A DNA stretch of 24,728 bases from the NCBI GenBank assembly GCA_964419445.1, contig CAYQPE010000018.1:1-24728 (forward strand), written 5' to 3'. The notes under the pieces are model-generated. The model ran no database searches, was not told the origin of the DNA, and was given only the letters and a program-made list of their open reading frames with translations. Made by a program: the position numbers and the translations under genes. The first letter of the stretch is position 1; each line of letters begins with the position of its first letter. Of this stretch, positions 16,301 through 23,808 are shown one piece after another. The stretch comes from JABHHG01 sp964419445 (GTDB lineage Bacteria > Fidelibacterota > Marinisomatia > SCGC-AAA003-L08 > D37C17).

Positions 16301-16858
16301 TAAATGATAACAAGATAACTCATCTGGAGATGAACCATAGCATAATTGATCTACTTCACATACAGAATTCCAGCTAACTATTACAGAATTTGTATAATTA
16401 TCTCCACATTCAGGGTTGGGATATACATGAAAATCAAGGGATTCACATTGAGGCAATCCGGTTCCACAGCTATTAGGGTCAAAACAATTATCCCAACATC
16501 CATCAGCGTTTAAATCTAATTGATAAAATTGTCCACATTGATAATCATCATCTACACACGTATCTTCACAACAATCACCGCCATCCCAGCTACATTCAGA
16601 ATTATTATTGATGTTATCGCAATACCCATCACTCACCCACTGCAAATATCCACCAATAGAGCTACAATCTGTCAATGATTCATCAACCACATCTGAACAA
16701 TCTTGCTCGTCAATACCATTATAACATTGAGAATAGCCATCACATTGAAAAGAAATCGGGATACAGTAATCTCCACAATCAAACTGATCATCTGAGCATT
16801 CTGCAATCAAATGAGATGTAAATAACAGTAAAATTAATATGTTAACTAATTGTTTCAT
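13304..16858 (-). CDS. Secreted LDLa/LNR multidomain surface protein with T9SS-like C-terminal sorting domain
   Basis: 1184 residues with a signal peptide (about 1-20). Residues 21-54 are an LDL-receptor class A module with six cysteines (21, 28, 32, 39, 45, 54) and the CDG...DE calcium core. Two Lin-12/Notch-type repeats follow at about 65-96 and 237-265, each with W, DGYCD and DGGDC. Beta-rich Fn3/Ig-like segments fill the middle. A Cys-flanked motif CTDPLAVNYNP...DDGSC lies near 774-795. Two copies of an 86-residue unit (GWNWIS, FSDYY, GWWG, LNA) start near 806 and 892. The last 80 residues (PNPFNPNTHISY, NIYDVRGRLIHTL, PTGIYFV, KILLLK) match the Por/T9SS type A sorting domain. It is probably exported to the surface for adhesion or binding; the ligand is unknown. 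An AGGAGG lies about 20 bases upstream of the ATG, too far for a normal SD. Confidence 0.88.
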   Translation of the reverse strand: MKQLVNILILLLFTSHLIAECSDDQFDCGDYCIPISFQCDGYSQCYNGIDEQDCSDVVDESLTDCSSIGGYLQWVSDGYCDNINNNSECSWDGGDCCEDTCVDDDYQCGQFYQLDLNADGCWDNCFDPNSCGTGLPQCESLDFHVYPNPECGDNYTNSVIVSWNSVCEVDQLCYGSSPDELSCYHLGYYSSPLTLNGFGANSTYYFQLLTSQFGSSDLLPVTTISMDCMNENPYSDCNGYVHWIADGYCDEMNNSAGCGFDGGDCCECTCVDSEYECGIVGFECEDPSVNCSDGVMPEQGFNIEGLEIGQRTDGSGIVDIEFDVLADNPDAQFEVEIEFSTDMGVTYFPIFETENLTTTIGFYSQAWQVQPLTFVDDVKAKVRLINMENTSNFIEKESSTFTVDTVPPEVQIQTPNGGEHIEPNDEFMVVWSAEDNSVIRYEMDVFVSTGLGEEFRLEVDDVEMQGMMNAVEVEIDLDDEENLTRYAKVNVIVYDLFGNEGFDESDDFFILGDPQGGCQADWFSEEEDMIVLEWGWRTGHLVALHRHAIMDLVDDEILVNGSRIIIKDQHAILDMDCSGQTGNGILAEFIFSGQNEHVGLKSYEGIDHCATGGTRYPGYNVGDEIQIHVVNEDNTAYEIIPSPYQMNGSTEYTGGISVIKRLNYAEIEEIPIEEVILSVIISDSDSRDYDSYNIYRSTNQTNLRNCTDDPNCYMNGSDCVCRIESAVTQTYYFDNYAAQSNLWCYNVWLLDNNIDQNEVLKTVDTCMSGGSEDSACTDPLAVNYNPSASIDDGSCYYASRISIENGWNWISPNILNSDMSLNNIFNSVDSNIVYIKDQNSFSDYYSGYGWWGSLDSIKMTSMYKLNAVNIDTVAYLGTVVAPNDVQIPIQSGWNWISYPRLDTLDLNTALTSIDGSGSYIKNQVSFSDYYNPGGWWGTLNQFIPNDGYMLNAVANDTLEYPISRNFRKITDSLIESKISDWSIDVHQFEYSGSIMASIDDNNISIHENDNIIFKKDDEIRGISSPRQFPLNSAWVFPSMIYSNVENEEGIVAYYYHYETKQLVKLHRELQFSLNMHEGNAIEPVVFSVESHQFNELPTRTELTNIFPNPFNPNTHISYMVSEKENVQINIYDVRGRLIHTLLNSIKDIGEYTITWDASSYPTGIYFVNFITSKQKSSQKILLLK
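14030..14443 (-). repeat. Tandem 86-residue repeat inside the LDLa/LNR protein
   Basis: Two protein-level copies run in order from GWNWIS (about residues 806 and 892). Both share an IK-(D/N)-Q-x-SFSDYY block, then GWWG-(S/T)-L and a closing (Y)(K/M)LNAV. Copies differ at the DNA level, so the duplication is old. The Trp/Tyr-rich pattern suggests a small beta domain. I do not recognise a named family. Confidence 0.7.
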
Positions 16859-16996
16859 GTGGTCTTAATACTCTAATTACCTCCTAAATTTAGTAATTTA
16901 TATAAATTTATAATCATTTCAAATTGTAACAAGTGATATTCATCACGAAGTATGCTTTCGTGAGATGCATCAACTTTTGTATTTTTACCCTTAATA
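16859..16996. other. Divergent intergenic region between the surface-protein gene and dnaG
   Basis: 138 bases must hold promoters for both directions, but no convincing -35/-10 pair was found. On the dnaG side a 7-bp hairpin, TCACGAA (16943-16949) with TTCGTGA (16957-16963), is followed by the palindrome GATGCATC (16964-16971). These lie 26-54 bases before the dnaG start and could be an operator or leader structure. On the other side an AGGAGG on the minus strand lies 20 bases from the surface-protein ATG. Confidence 0.4.
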
Positions 16997-18796
16997 ATGG
17001 CTAAAATTTCAGAACAAACTATCGAACAAATTCGAAGTACTGCAGATATAATCGATGTAGTATCAGGATATGTAGAATTAAAAAAAAGAGGACGTAATTA
17101 TTTTGGAGTATGCCCTTTTCATGATGAAAAGACACCCTCATTTTCTGTAAGTCCTGAACGCCAAATATATAAATGTTTTGGTTGTGGTGTTGGCGGTGGA
17201 AGTATCAACTTCATCATGGAAATTGAAAATTTAGAATTTGTTGATGCACTAAAACATTTAGCAGACCAGTATAATATCCAATTAGAAGTGGATTCTTCAT
17301 CTGGAGTCTCTAGAGACTTAACCACCCAATTATTAGATATTCACGAGAAAACAGCTCATCATTATTTAAAAAATTTGGGAACTGATGAAGGACAAGTTGT
17401 ACTAAAACATCTCATTGAAAGAGGACTATCAAAAGATACCATCAGAAAGTTTAAAATTGGCTATAGTATAGATAGTTTTGATACCTTAAAACAAAAGCTC
17501 CAACAGGAGAACTATTCTTCCCAAGCATTAACTCAATGTGGGTTAATATTGAGTAATGATCGTGGTTATATTGATCGATTTCGTGGAAGAATCATGTTTA
17601 GTATTGCCAATGCTAATGGAAAAATTATCGCATTTGCAGGACGAGTATTTCAAAAAGATGACCCTGCAAAATATGTAAATTCTCCTGAAACGCCAATATA
17701 CAATAAAAGCAAAATTTTATATGGACTATGGGCATCCAAAGAAGCCATCCGTAAAACTGAATCTGTAATTGTTGTTGAGGGTTATTTAGATTTCCTTCAA
17801 TTATACCAAAACGGAATTGAAAATGTTGTGGCTGTTTCAGGCACTGCATTTACCGATGAACATGCAAAACTTATAGGAAGGCATTGCTCCAAAGTGTATT
17901 TAGCGTATGATGGAGATACTGCTGGAATTGGAGCTGCAGTACGAGCAGGATATATTCTATTGAAACATGGGTTAGATGCATCAGTGATTAACATTCCCCA
18001 GGGAATGGATCCAGATGATTGGGTAAAAGATGAAGGTACAGAGCCCTTTAAATTAGCAGTAGAAAATAGTGAAGAGTTTCTAAACTTCCACATTGAACAT
18101 ACAAAACATGATTTAAACTCTCCTTCTGGAATGTCTGCATTTATTCAACGGGTTGTGTCAGAATTAGCCCAAATTTCTAATCCTGTTCTGCGAGAATTAC
18201 AGGTTAAATCCCTTGCAGCTAAAACAAAAGTTAGTGAAGAAAATATCTTCCATACTTTAAACAATCTTCTTCAGCAAATTCAGAGGCGACAATCATTTTC
18301 AAAAAAACGGACTTCACATGAAAATGAAAAAATTACTGAGGAGAAATCTACATTAGTTCGTATTGAAGACGAGCTTATTCAACTCTGTTTTTCAGAAGAT
18401 GTAAAAATACGTAAATATATTTATGAAAATTTAAAAGATGAATGGCTTATTTCATCATCAACAAAAGAAATTTATAATTTAATATACATCCATCTACATT
18501 CTGAAAAGCTACCCAGCGCTTCACTTATTATTAACGAAATCAAAGACAAAAACCTTAGAAACAAGCTCACCACATTAATTTTTGATGTGGAAAATATTGA
18601 TACCTCAATGTCCATGGCTACTCAATGTTTAAAGCGTTTAGAATTACATTGGATTGATAATAGAATTTATGATTTACGAGAAAAATTAAAAGCGGGAGGT
18701 GGATCTCATGATATTGATGTGGACTTAATAAAAGAGATAACAAACCTTCAAGCCCAACATCATGCCACAAAAAAAATGGTGCAAAATTTTGGTTAA
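16997..18796 (+). CDS. dnaG: DNA primase DnaG
   Basis: Makes RNA primers for lagging-strand synthesis with the replicative helicase. The N-terminal CHC2 zinc-binding domain has C39, H42, C60 and C63 (VCPFHDEKTPSFS, YKCFGCG). The RNA-polymerase core carries YIDRFRGRIMF and FAGRVF. The TOPRIM domain has E261 (VVEGYLD) and D305/D307 (AYDGDTAG). The C-terminal ~160 residues, variable in the family, would contact DnaB. At 599 residues the length is normal. No SD is visible before the ATG. The 3' end overlaps the following lipoprotein frame by 35 bases. In many bacteria dnaG sits with rpsU and rpoD; here it is about 14 kb from them. Confidence 0.96.
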   Translation: MAKISEQTIEQIRSTADIIDVVSGYVELKKRGRNYFGVCPFHDEKTPSFSVSPERQIYKCFGCGVGGGSINFIMEIENLEFVDALKHLADQYNIQLEVDSSSGVSRDLTTQLLDIHEKTAHHYLKNLGTDEGQVVLKHLIERGLSKDTIRKFKIGYSIDSFDTLKQKLQQENYSSQALTQCGLILSNDRGYIDRFRGRIMFSIANANGKIIAFAGRVFQKDDPAKYVNSPETPIYNKSKILYGLWASKEAIRKTESVIVVEGYLDFLQLYQNGIENVVAVSGTAFTDEHAKLIGRHCSKVYLAYDGDTAGIGAAVRAGYILLKHGLDASVINIPQGMDPDDWVKDEGTEPFKLAVENSEEFLNFHIEHTKHDLNSPSGMSAFIQRVVSELAQISNPVLRELQVKSLAAKTKVSEENIFHTLNNLLQQIQRRQSFSKKRTSHENEKITEEKSTLVRIEDELIQLCFSEDVKIRKYIYENLKDEWLISSSTKEIYNLIYIHLHSEKLPSASLIINEIKDKNLRNKLTTLIFDVENIDTSMSMATQCLKRLELHWIDNRIYDLREKLKAGGGSHDIDVDLIKEITNLQAQHHATKKMVQNFG

Positions 18797-19775
18797 ATTA
18801 TTTAGTTTATTGCTACTTTTTTGGAGTTGTGAGGATAAAAATACCATTCCTAATACCATTACTAATCCACCACCCAGTGCAAATGAATTGTATGACTTTA
18901 ATACAACCTTTTTACATCCTAATAATAATGATGATGAGGTTACCCTTTCTTGGTCACAGTCTGAAAATATTTCAGAATTTTTCGTTATTATTGAAGATTC
19001 AAATATTAATGAATCTACATCATCAAATGAATATACGTTTAATCTTTTACCAGGAAATTTCACTACCGTAATAATATCTACTGAAAGTGATGGTTCTGAT
19101 ACTATTTCTGTTTTTGCACCACCCATGGCTCCCAGTACATGGTCTCCAGATTTAATTGGTAAAATCCAAGTATCTGAAAATTTTGATGATGATGGTACAC
19201 CCTATAATGAGATTGAAATCATCAATAGTACTGAGGATGATATAAGTGATATATTATTGTATCGCAGGAGTCAATCTCCTTCTGTAGTTGCCAGTATTGG
19301 GGAAAATTTAGATGAAAGTATTTGGACTGAAATTCCAACATTTGATATAAATTCATCGGCATCTTATTCTCAATCTAAAGAATTTGGTGAAAAATTTTGT
19401 TATATAGCTAAAGTTATTGATAATAGTGAAAATTCACGTTATAGCCAAATTATTTGCAATGATCTTTCACCCAATGCCATGAGTGATATTTCAATATCTC
19501 AGGCCAGTAACAGTTTACAAAATAAAATTTTAATTGAATGGACACCATACACCAACGAAGATTTTTATCAATATACAATATATCGAAGTGATACTGATGA
19601 TTTTGAAGCATCAACCTCAATGTTACTGGCTGAAATTACCAATTCAGAACAAGTTCAGTTTGAAGATAGAAATAATATTGGTGATGGTAAATCTTGGTTT
19701 TATAAAGTAATTGTAACCAATCAATTTGGTCGAACCTCTGAAAGCGGAATACAAGAAGGGCGGTCACGCCCATGA
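18762..19775 (+). CDS. Predicted lipoprotein with fibronectin type III-like domains
   Basis: 337 residues. The N-terminus has a basic stretch (KKWCKILVK), a hydrophobic run LFSLLLLFW and Cys22 or so in FWSCED, a lipobox-like site, so it is probably lipid-anchored. The rest is Ser/Asn/Asp-rich and beta-strand-like, with two or three Fn3-type segments (EVTLSWSQSENISEFFV; KILIEWTPYTNEDFYQYTIY; WFYKVIVTNQFGRTSES). The ATG at 18762 overlaps dnaG by 35 bases. A TTG at 18789 would give a shorter signal peptide (MVKLFSLLLL), overlapping by 8. Neither has a clear SD. Its end overlaps the next lipoprotein gene as ATGA. Function unknown; surface or periplasmic binding is a guess from the fold. Confidence 0.75.
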   Translation: MPQKKWCKILVKLFSLLLLFWSCEDKNTIPNTITNPPPSANELYDFNTTFLHPNNNDDEVTLSWSQSENISEFFVIIEDSNINESTSSNEYTFNLLPGNFTTVIISTESDGSDTISVFAPPMAPSTWSPDLIGKIQVSENFDDDGTPYNEIEIINSTEDDISDILLYRRSQSPSVVASIGENLDESIWTEIPTFDINSSASYSQSKEFGEKFCYIAKVIDNSENSRYSQIICNDLSPNAMSDISISQASNSLQNKILIEWTPYTNEDFYQYTIYRSDTDDFEASTSMLLAEITNSEQVQFEDRNNIGDGKSWFYKVIVTNQFGRTSESGIQEGRSRP

Positions 19776-20590
19776 TAAGGATAGTTTTCATACTACTTTT
19801 CTGTATTTCATGTACAAATTATATACTACAGGAAACTACAGAGTATCACTCCATTACCCTCAATGGTAATGCATGGATACAGCTTCAAAATTCTGAAAAT
19901 AATAGTTTAGATCATGATCGTTTCACCATTGAATTTTGGTTTACTGGCGGTAATTCTAGTAATACTGAATCTGCCAGTTTAATTTCCATAATCGATGAAA
20001 GTGGTAATATAAAATTTGGAATTTTTAAAGATCCACTTAATCCTAATTCCCTTGAAATATGGCTAAATAATGAACGGCGCGAACCGTTGACACTAACACT
20101 AGATCCCAATCTAAACAAAAATGACAAGTTTCATCACATTGCCATCACTTCAGGTGAAAATATATTTTTTTACGTTAATGGTGAACGTGTTAAAAAAATG
20201 TTAGGTGACAATATTGACATTGAAAATAATGATATAGTTTTCGGCGGAAAAGTAAATCAAGACTTTTCGGTAATGAGCAATTTTTGGGTGGGAAATTTTG
20301 ATGAAGTAAGGTTCTGGTCCACTACTTTATCTAATTCTCAAATAGGGTTTCATGTTGAAAATCCATCTAAAATAGCTGAAAGCTTTAGTGATGAGTATGT
20401 TTCTAATTTAGAAGGATTATGGCGATTTCAATTTTCTGAAGGAGATTCTTCACCACTTATTGAAGATGAATCATGCGGCATTCTAACACAAATTTATACC
20501 ACAACATCGTCATCATGTAATGCTGACAACGATTTAACCATTTATACTATAGATAGTGGTACCACAAGATTTTCTACCAAATCACCTTGA
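19772..20590 (+). CDS. Predicted lipoprotein with LamG/concanavalin-like domain
   Basis: 272 residues. A short signal (MIRIVFILLFCISC) ends in a lipobox-like CISC, giving a probable lipidated Cys14. Residues about 25-200 resemble the LamG-3/concanavalin A-like jelly roll. Markers are FTIEFWFTG, KFHHIAITSGENIFFYVNGE and WVGNFDEVRFWSTTLSNSQI. Such domains bind glycans or proteins at the cell surface. The gene starts inside the stop of the Fn3-like lipoprotein gene (ATGA), so the two are likely coexpressed. It ends 5 bases from the convergent stop of the small outer-membrane protein gene. The ligand is unknown. Confidence 0.8.
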   Translation: MIRIVFILLFCISCTNYILQETTEYHSITLNGNAWIQLQNSENNSLDHDRFTIEFWFTGGNSSNTESASLISIIDESGNIKFGIFKDPLNPNSLEIWLNNERREPLTLTLDPNLNKNDKFHHIAITSGENIFFYVNGERVKKMLGDNIDIENNDIVFGGKVNQDFSVMSNFWVGNFDEVRFWSTTLSNSQIGFHVENPSKIAESFSDEYVSNLEGLWRFQFSEGDSSPLIEDESCGILTQIYTTTSSSCNADNDLTIYTIDSGTTRFSTKSP

Positions 20591-20595
20591 TTCTA

Positions 20596-21123
20596 TTAAA
20601 ATCTCTTCTCGATATAAATAAATGGCAATGCACCAAATGAGCCATTTCCGAAGAATAAAAATGATATGCCAACATTTATAGATGATTTTTTATGTACAAC
20701 TTCTTTTAGCGGACCGGCAAATCTATCTCTATAATATATTCCAGACTTGGACTGAGGTTTAAATTCTTTAGAATATCCAGGTGAGATACTAAATCCATAC
20801 ACAGACATACCTTCATCAGCAGTTCCCAAATACGCCAAAAATAATCCTGAACTAAGATACATTGAATTAGAATACTTGTCTTCTATATAATATTTATATC
20901 CACTACCAACTCCAGTGGCAAAAAGCATTGAACCTACTGAAAAATACAATTCAGATTGAGGGTTTACATTATATATGCCAGAATACTCTATTAATGACAT
21001 TGGTAATTTTTCACTAAATAGTCCATAGGTTAAGCTCTTTTCCCACCCTTTATTTCCAGCAAAGTTTACATCAGAGCAAAAACATAAACCTAAAACAAGA
21101 ATACCTATGAATTTAAAATTCAA
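20596..21123 (-). CDS. Predicted small outer-membrane beta-barrel protein
   Basis: 175 residues with a hydrophobic signal sequence (about 1-22). Alternating polar and aromatic strands follow (SELYFSVGSMLFATGVGSGY; MYLSSGLFLAYLG; INVGISFLFFG), and the C-terminus ends in Phe (FIYIEKRF), typical of BAM substrates. An 8-strand barrel is plausible by length. The start is TTG at 21121-21123. AAGGG lies 6 bases upstream, an in-frame stop lies just before, and the signal peptide would be lost with any later start. It overlaps the 3' end of the SulP gene by 11 bases, so it is cotranscribed with it. No named family was recognised. Confidence 0.72.
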   Translation of the reverse strand: MNFKFIGILVLGLCFCSDVNFAGNKGWEKSLTYGLFSEKLPMSLIEYSGIYNVNPQSELYFSVGSMLFATGVGSGYKYYIEDKYSNSMYLSSGLFLAYLGTADEGMSVYGFSISPGYSKEFKPQSKSGIYYRDRFAGPLKEVVHKKSSINVGISFLFFGNGSFGALPFIYIEKRF

Positions 21124-22837
21124 AATATTCCCTTATAATATCATGTGACGATTCTGTAGAATCAAAGTAATGTCCTTTACCTAAATGATTAATAAAATTT
21201 ACTTTATCTAATACTTCCTTAATTGAGGGGCTAGCATTTGTTACAATAACTTTTTTTCCATTTGTTTCTGCGCCCTTTATTAAATCCTCTAGCGCATATG
21301 CACCAGAAAGGTCTATCATTGTCACATGACGCATATCTACAATTAACATCTCGTGCTCAGGAGCATCTGCATACGCAAAAATTAATGGTTCAATCGAACC
21401 AAAAAACAAAGGACCCTGAGGTAGAAATACATTAATGGGGTAATTGTCTAACTCATTTTTATTTTGTCTATCCATCATATAATCAGATTTTGAAAAGGGG
21501 ATGTTTTTATGCTGATACGTGGTGCTTACTTTTCTAACAAATTGAGCAAATGCAAATACAACACCAATAGCAATGGCAACCATCAAATCTTCATATACAG
21601 TTACAAATAACACAATGATAAAAATGATGAGATCAGCAATTGGAAGCTTTTTAAGAACAGGCAGAATTCGATAATCCAATATATCAATCCCAACCTTAAA
21701 TAATATAGCCGCTAAACATGCAGTGGGAATAGCAGCCACTAAAAAGCCTAATCCTGCTAAAATAGCAAATAATGTTAATCCATGGACAATGGATGCCAGT
21801 GGTGTTTTACCACCAAACTTTATATTGGCCACTGTACGCATTGTGGCTGTTGCTGTAGTTACCCCCCCTAATAAACCAGCTGCCATGTTTGCCATACCCT
21901 GCCCAAAAGTTTCCCTGTCACTACTATGACGAGTTCTTGTCATATTATCTGCTACAATACAGCTTAACAAACTATCTAAAACAGCCAGGCCAGCCAATGC
22001 AATTGCAGGCCCAATGAATTCATTCAAGCGAGTAAGATCAGGCAAGTAAAACGTAAATATCTTAGTTTCCTGAGCACCTCCCATTTTGTCGCCAATATAT
22101 GGGATATCTAATTTTAAAAAATAAGCAATGCTTGTACCCATAATTAACGCTATTAACGGAGCTGGGATATTTGCTAAAAATTTTATCTTTTTTTCAAGTG
22201 GGGACCATAAAAACAATATTAATAATGAAGGTATAGCAACATACAAGGCTTCAATGTTTATATTCTGCATGGTATGTGCAAAGTTGTTAAATACAGCATG
22301 TATTGTTTTTTCAGCTTCTAAACCAACAAATGCATTAATTTGGGTAACGATTACAATTACGCCTATCCCACACATGAATCCTGCAACTACAGGATAAGGA
22401 GTGTAATGAATATACCTAGATATTTTAAGCATAGAGATTGCAACTAATATTAAGCCACTCAAAAATATTATTGAAAATGCTGCAACTAAATCAGGTTCAT
22501 TTGTTGTGCCAATTACAAATACTCCCATAAATGCTGCAATTTGAGCCGCTTTCGGTGCAGTAGGCCCACTTACACCTACCATACAACCACCAAATAGTCC
22601 CCCAACAACACCACCTGCAATTGCCCCCCATATACCAGCAACAGGCCCCAATTGAGAAATCTCTCCAAATGCTAGAGCAAGAGGTAATGCAATGATAGCA
22701 ACTGTAATACCAGCTAAAATATCACCACTTAAATTTGTATGGAGAGATTTTATATTGTCCCATGGACTTATCTCTCTAAGTCCACTTTTAATAAATTTAA
22801 TAAATGATATTAAAGAATATCTTGATGAATAATTCAT
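21113..22837 (-). CDS. SulP family anion transporter with STAS domain
   Basis: 574 residues, the standard bacterial SulP/SLC26 layout. About 10-14 membrane segments (residues about 40-430) include ALPLALAFGEISQLGPVAGI and GVSGPTAPKAAQ. A cytoplasmic STAS domain (about 465-570) contains VDMRHVTMIDLSGAYALEDL. Members carry sulfate, bicarbonate, C4-dicarboxylates or other anions, usually with Na+ or H+. Sequence alone does not fix the substrate; bicarbonate is possible in a marine cell. A promoter candidate lies 31 bases upstream of the ATG. The gene is followed, with overlap, by the small outer-membrane protein gene. Confidence 0.93.
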   Translation of the reverse strand: MNYSSRYSLISFIKFIKSGLREISPWDNIKSLHTNLSGDILAGITVAIIALPLALAFGEISQLGPVAGIWGAIAGGVVGGLFGGCMVGVSGPTAPKAAQIAAFMGVFVIGTTNEPDLVAAFSIIFLSGLILVAISMLKISRYIHYTPYPVVAGFMCGIGVIVIVTQINAFVGLEAEKTIHAVFNNFAHTMQNINIEALYVAIPSLLILFLWSPLEKKIKFLANIPAPLIALIMGTSIAYFLKLDIPYIGDKMGGAQETKIFTFYLPDLTRLNEFIGPAIALAGLAVLDSLLSCIVADNMTRTRHSSDRETFGQGMANMAAGLLGGVTTATATMRTVANIKFGGKTPLASIVHGLTLFAILAGLGFLVAAIPTACLAAILFKVGIDILDYRILPVLKKLPIADLIIFIIVLFVTVYEDLMVAIAIGVVFAFAQFVRKVSTTYQHKNIPFSKSDYMMDRQNKNELDNYPINVFLPQGPLFFGSIEPLIFAYADAPEHEMLIVDMRHVTMIDLSGAYALEDLIKGAETNGKKVIVTNASPSIKEVLDKVNFINHLGKGHYFDSTESSHDIIREYFEF

Positions 22838-22867
22838 ATTTTTTAGTTATATAAATCCTAAATAAAA

Positions 22868-22895
22868 ATTATAATGTTCATTAATTATATGTAAA
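22868..22895 (-). promoter_or_regulatory. Candidate sigma-70 promoter of the SulP gene
   Basis: On the minus strand TTTACA (22890-22895) and a perfect TATAAT (22868-22873) are 16 bases apart. The predicted start lies about 24 bases before the SulP ATG. The region is very A/T-rich, which raises the chance of coincidental matches. Confidence 0.5.
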
Positions 22896-22949
22896 AATTA
22901 ATCATGAGAGTTGATATACCGTAATAAAGATTGATAAGTCTTTATATTT

Positions 22950-23471
22950 TTACAATGACTTTCTAGTCTGCTTTGGTGTTGATGTTGTAATCTTTTCAAT
23001 AGAGGTTATAGTGAACTTTATTTTATTTCCATTAATTTCCATGGTGAAATCTTCATTTATTTTTTTACCCATCATGGCTTGTGCAAAAGGTGCACGATAT
23101 GTCATCAGTGATGGATAGAGGTCTAACTCAGCTTCAATTGGACCAAGCAGATAATATTCTTCAGTTTTATTTTTTCCTTCCTCCATAATACTTACAATAT
23201 TGCCAAATCCTACTTCATCATTGTTTATCTCACCATATTCTATAAACTGAAATGGTGCATAAGATTGCAATAACTGCTTTTTATACATTACAAATTCCAT
23301 TTTTTCCTTGGCGGCTTTGTACTCATAGTTTTCTTTTAAATCCCCTAAACTGGCCGCCTCTTGAATTTGCATAGCCGTTTCAGATCTTAATTTATTGATA
23401 TTCTTTAATTCTTTTTCTAAAGAAGCATAGGTATCATGTAATATTAACGTGGCCATTTCAACGTTCTCCAT
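22950..23471 (-). CDS. greA: Transcript cleavage factor, GreA/GreB family
   Basis: Rescues backtracked RNA polymerase by stimulating transcript cleavage through the secondary channel. The N-terminal coiled coil (about residues 12-75) has the family tip GDLKENYEYKAAKEK. Its acidic residues D44 and E47 match those holding Mg2+ in E. coli GreA. The C-terminal FKBP-like domain includes APFAQAMMGKK, in place of the more usual SPLGxALLGKK. At 173 residues it is slightly longer than typical GreA (about 158). Part of the excess would vanish with the second ATG at 23454-23456 (MATLIL...), which has GGAG 9 bases upstream, whereas the first ATG has none. It lies 14 bases after the truncated DUF302 frame. 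Confidence 0.87.
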   Translation of the reverse strand: MENVEMATLILHDTYASLEKELKNINKLRSETAMQIQEAASLGDLKENYEYKAAKEKMEFVMYKKQLLQSYAPFQFIEYGEINNDEVGFGNIVSIMEEGKNKTEEYYLLGPIEAELDLYPSLMTYRAPFAQAMMGKKINEDFTMEINGNKIKFTITSIEKITTSTPKQTRKSL

Positions 23472-23485
23472 TTTTTAAATTTAAA

Positions 23486-23713
23486 TTAATATTTAAAAAT
23501 CCCCAAATTGAGACTGATTCTACTCATCTTCGGGGATGAAATTATCCCAATAATTTTATAATTTCTGTAATCCAAATCAAGCTTAGCTTTAAATGCATCT
23601 TTCATATTGATTTCAGTTAATGCTCCAAAACCAATATCTAATAAAGCCTCTCTAACTTTACGTTCTGCTTCTTGTAAATCTGCCTGTAAATCTTTTGAAT
23701 AGGAATATCTCAT
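23486..23713 (-). pseudogene. Truncated DUF302-family gene
   Basis: The first ~56 residues match the start of DUF302 proteins: an amphipathic helix (DLQEAERKVREALLDIGFG), then ALTEINMKDAFKAKLDLDY and RNYKIIGI. In the family, which is about 125-150 residues long, a CNP motif and an LLPCNVVV strand follow. Here the frame instead runs into SSPKMSRISLNLGIFKY and stops at 75 residues. Neither other frame restores the missing half, so this looks like a deletion or fusion rather than a single frameshift. The ATG sits right behind the T-run of the upstream terminator and has no SD, so independent expression is doubtful. A short functional variant cannot be excluded. Confidence 0.6.
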
Positions 23714-23721
23714 AGGATAAT

Positions 23722-23756
23722 TTAAAAATAAAAAAGCCTCTTTAAGCGAGGCTTTC
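23722..23756 (-). terminator. Strong intrinsic terminator of the hydrolase gene
   Basis: On the minus strand AAAGCCTC pairs with GAGGCTTT (23748-23755 with 23733-23740) around a 7-base loop, followed by TTTTATTTTT. It lies about 55 bases after the hydrolase stop and just before the truncated DUF302 frame. Confidence 0.88.
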
Positions 23757-23808
23757 TAATTTAATGCAGAAATGGTAAAATTTGAAGTTATTTTCAAATC
23801 ATGATAAA

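Noticed and set aside
16872..16892. AGGAGG on the minus strand as the SD of the LDLa/LNR gene.
   Set aside because: It lies about 20 bases from the ATG and no closer in-frame start exists, so it probably does not act as its SD.
21723..22397. Plus-strand open frames of 68 and 89 residues inside the SulP gene.
   Set aside because: Shadows of a clear transporter gene, without SD or family motifs.
22925..22944. TAAAGA/TCTTTA hairpin as terminator of the GreA gene.
   Set aside because: Six A/T-rich pairs, an 8-base loop and no T-run on the minus strand.
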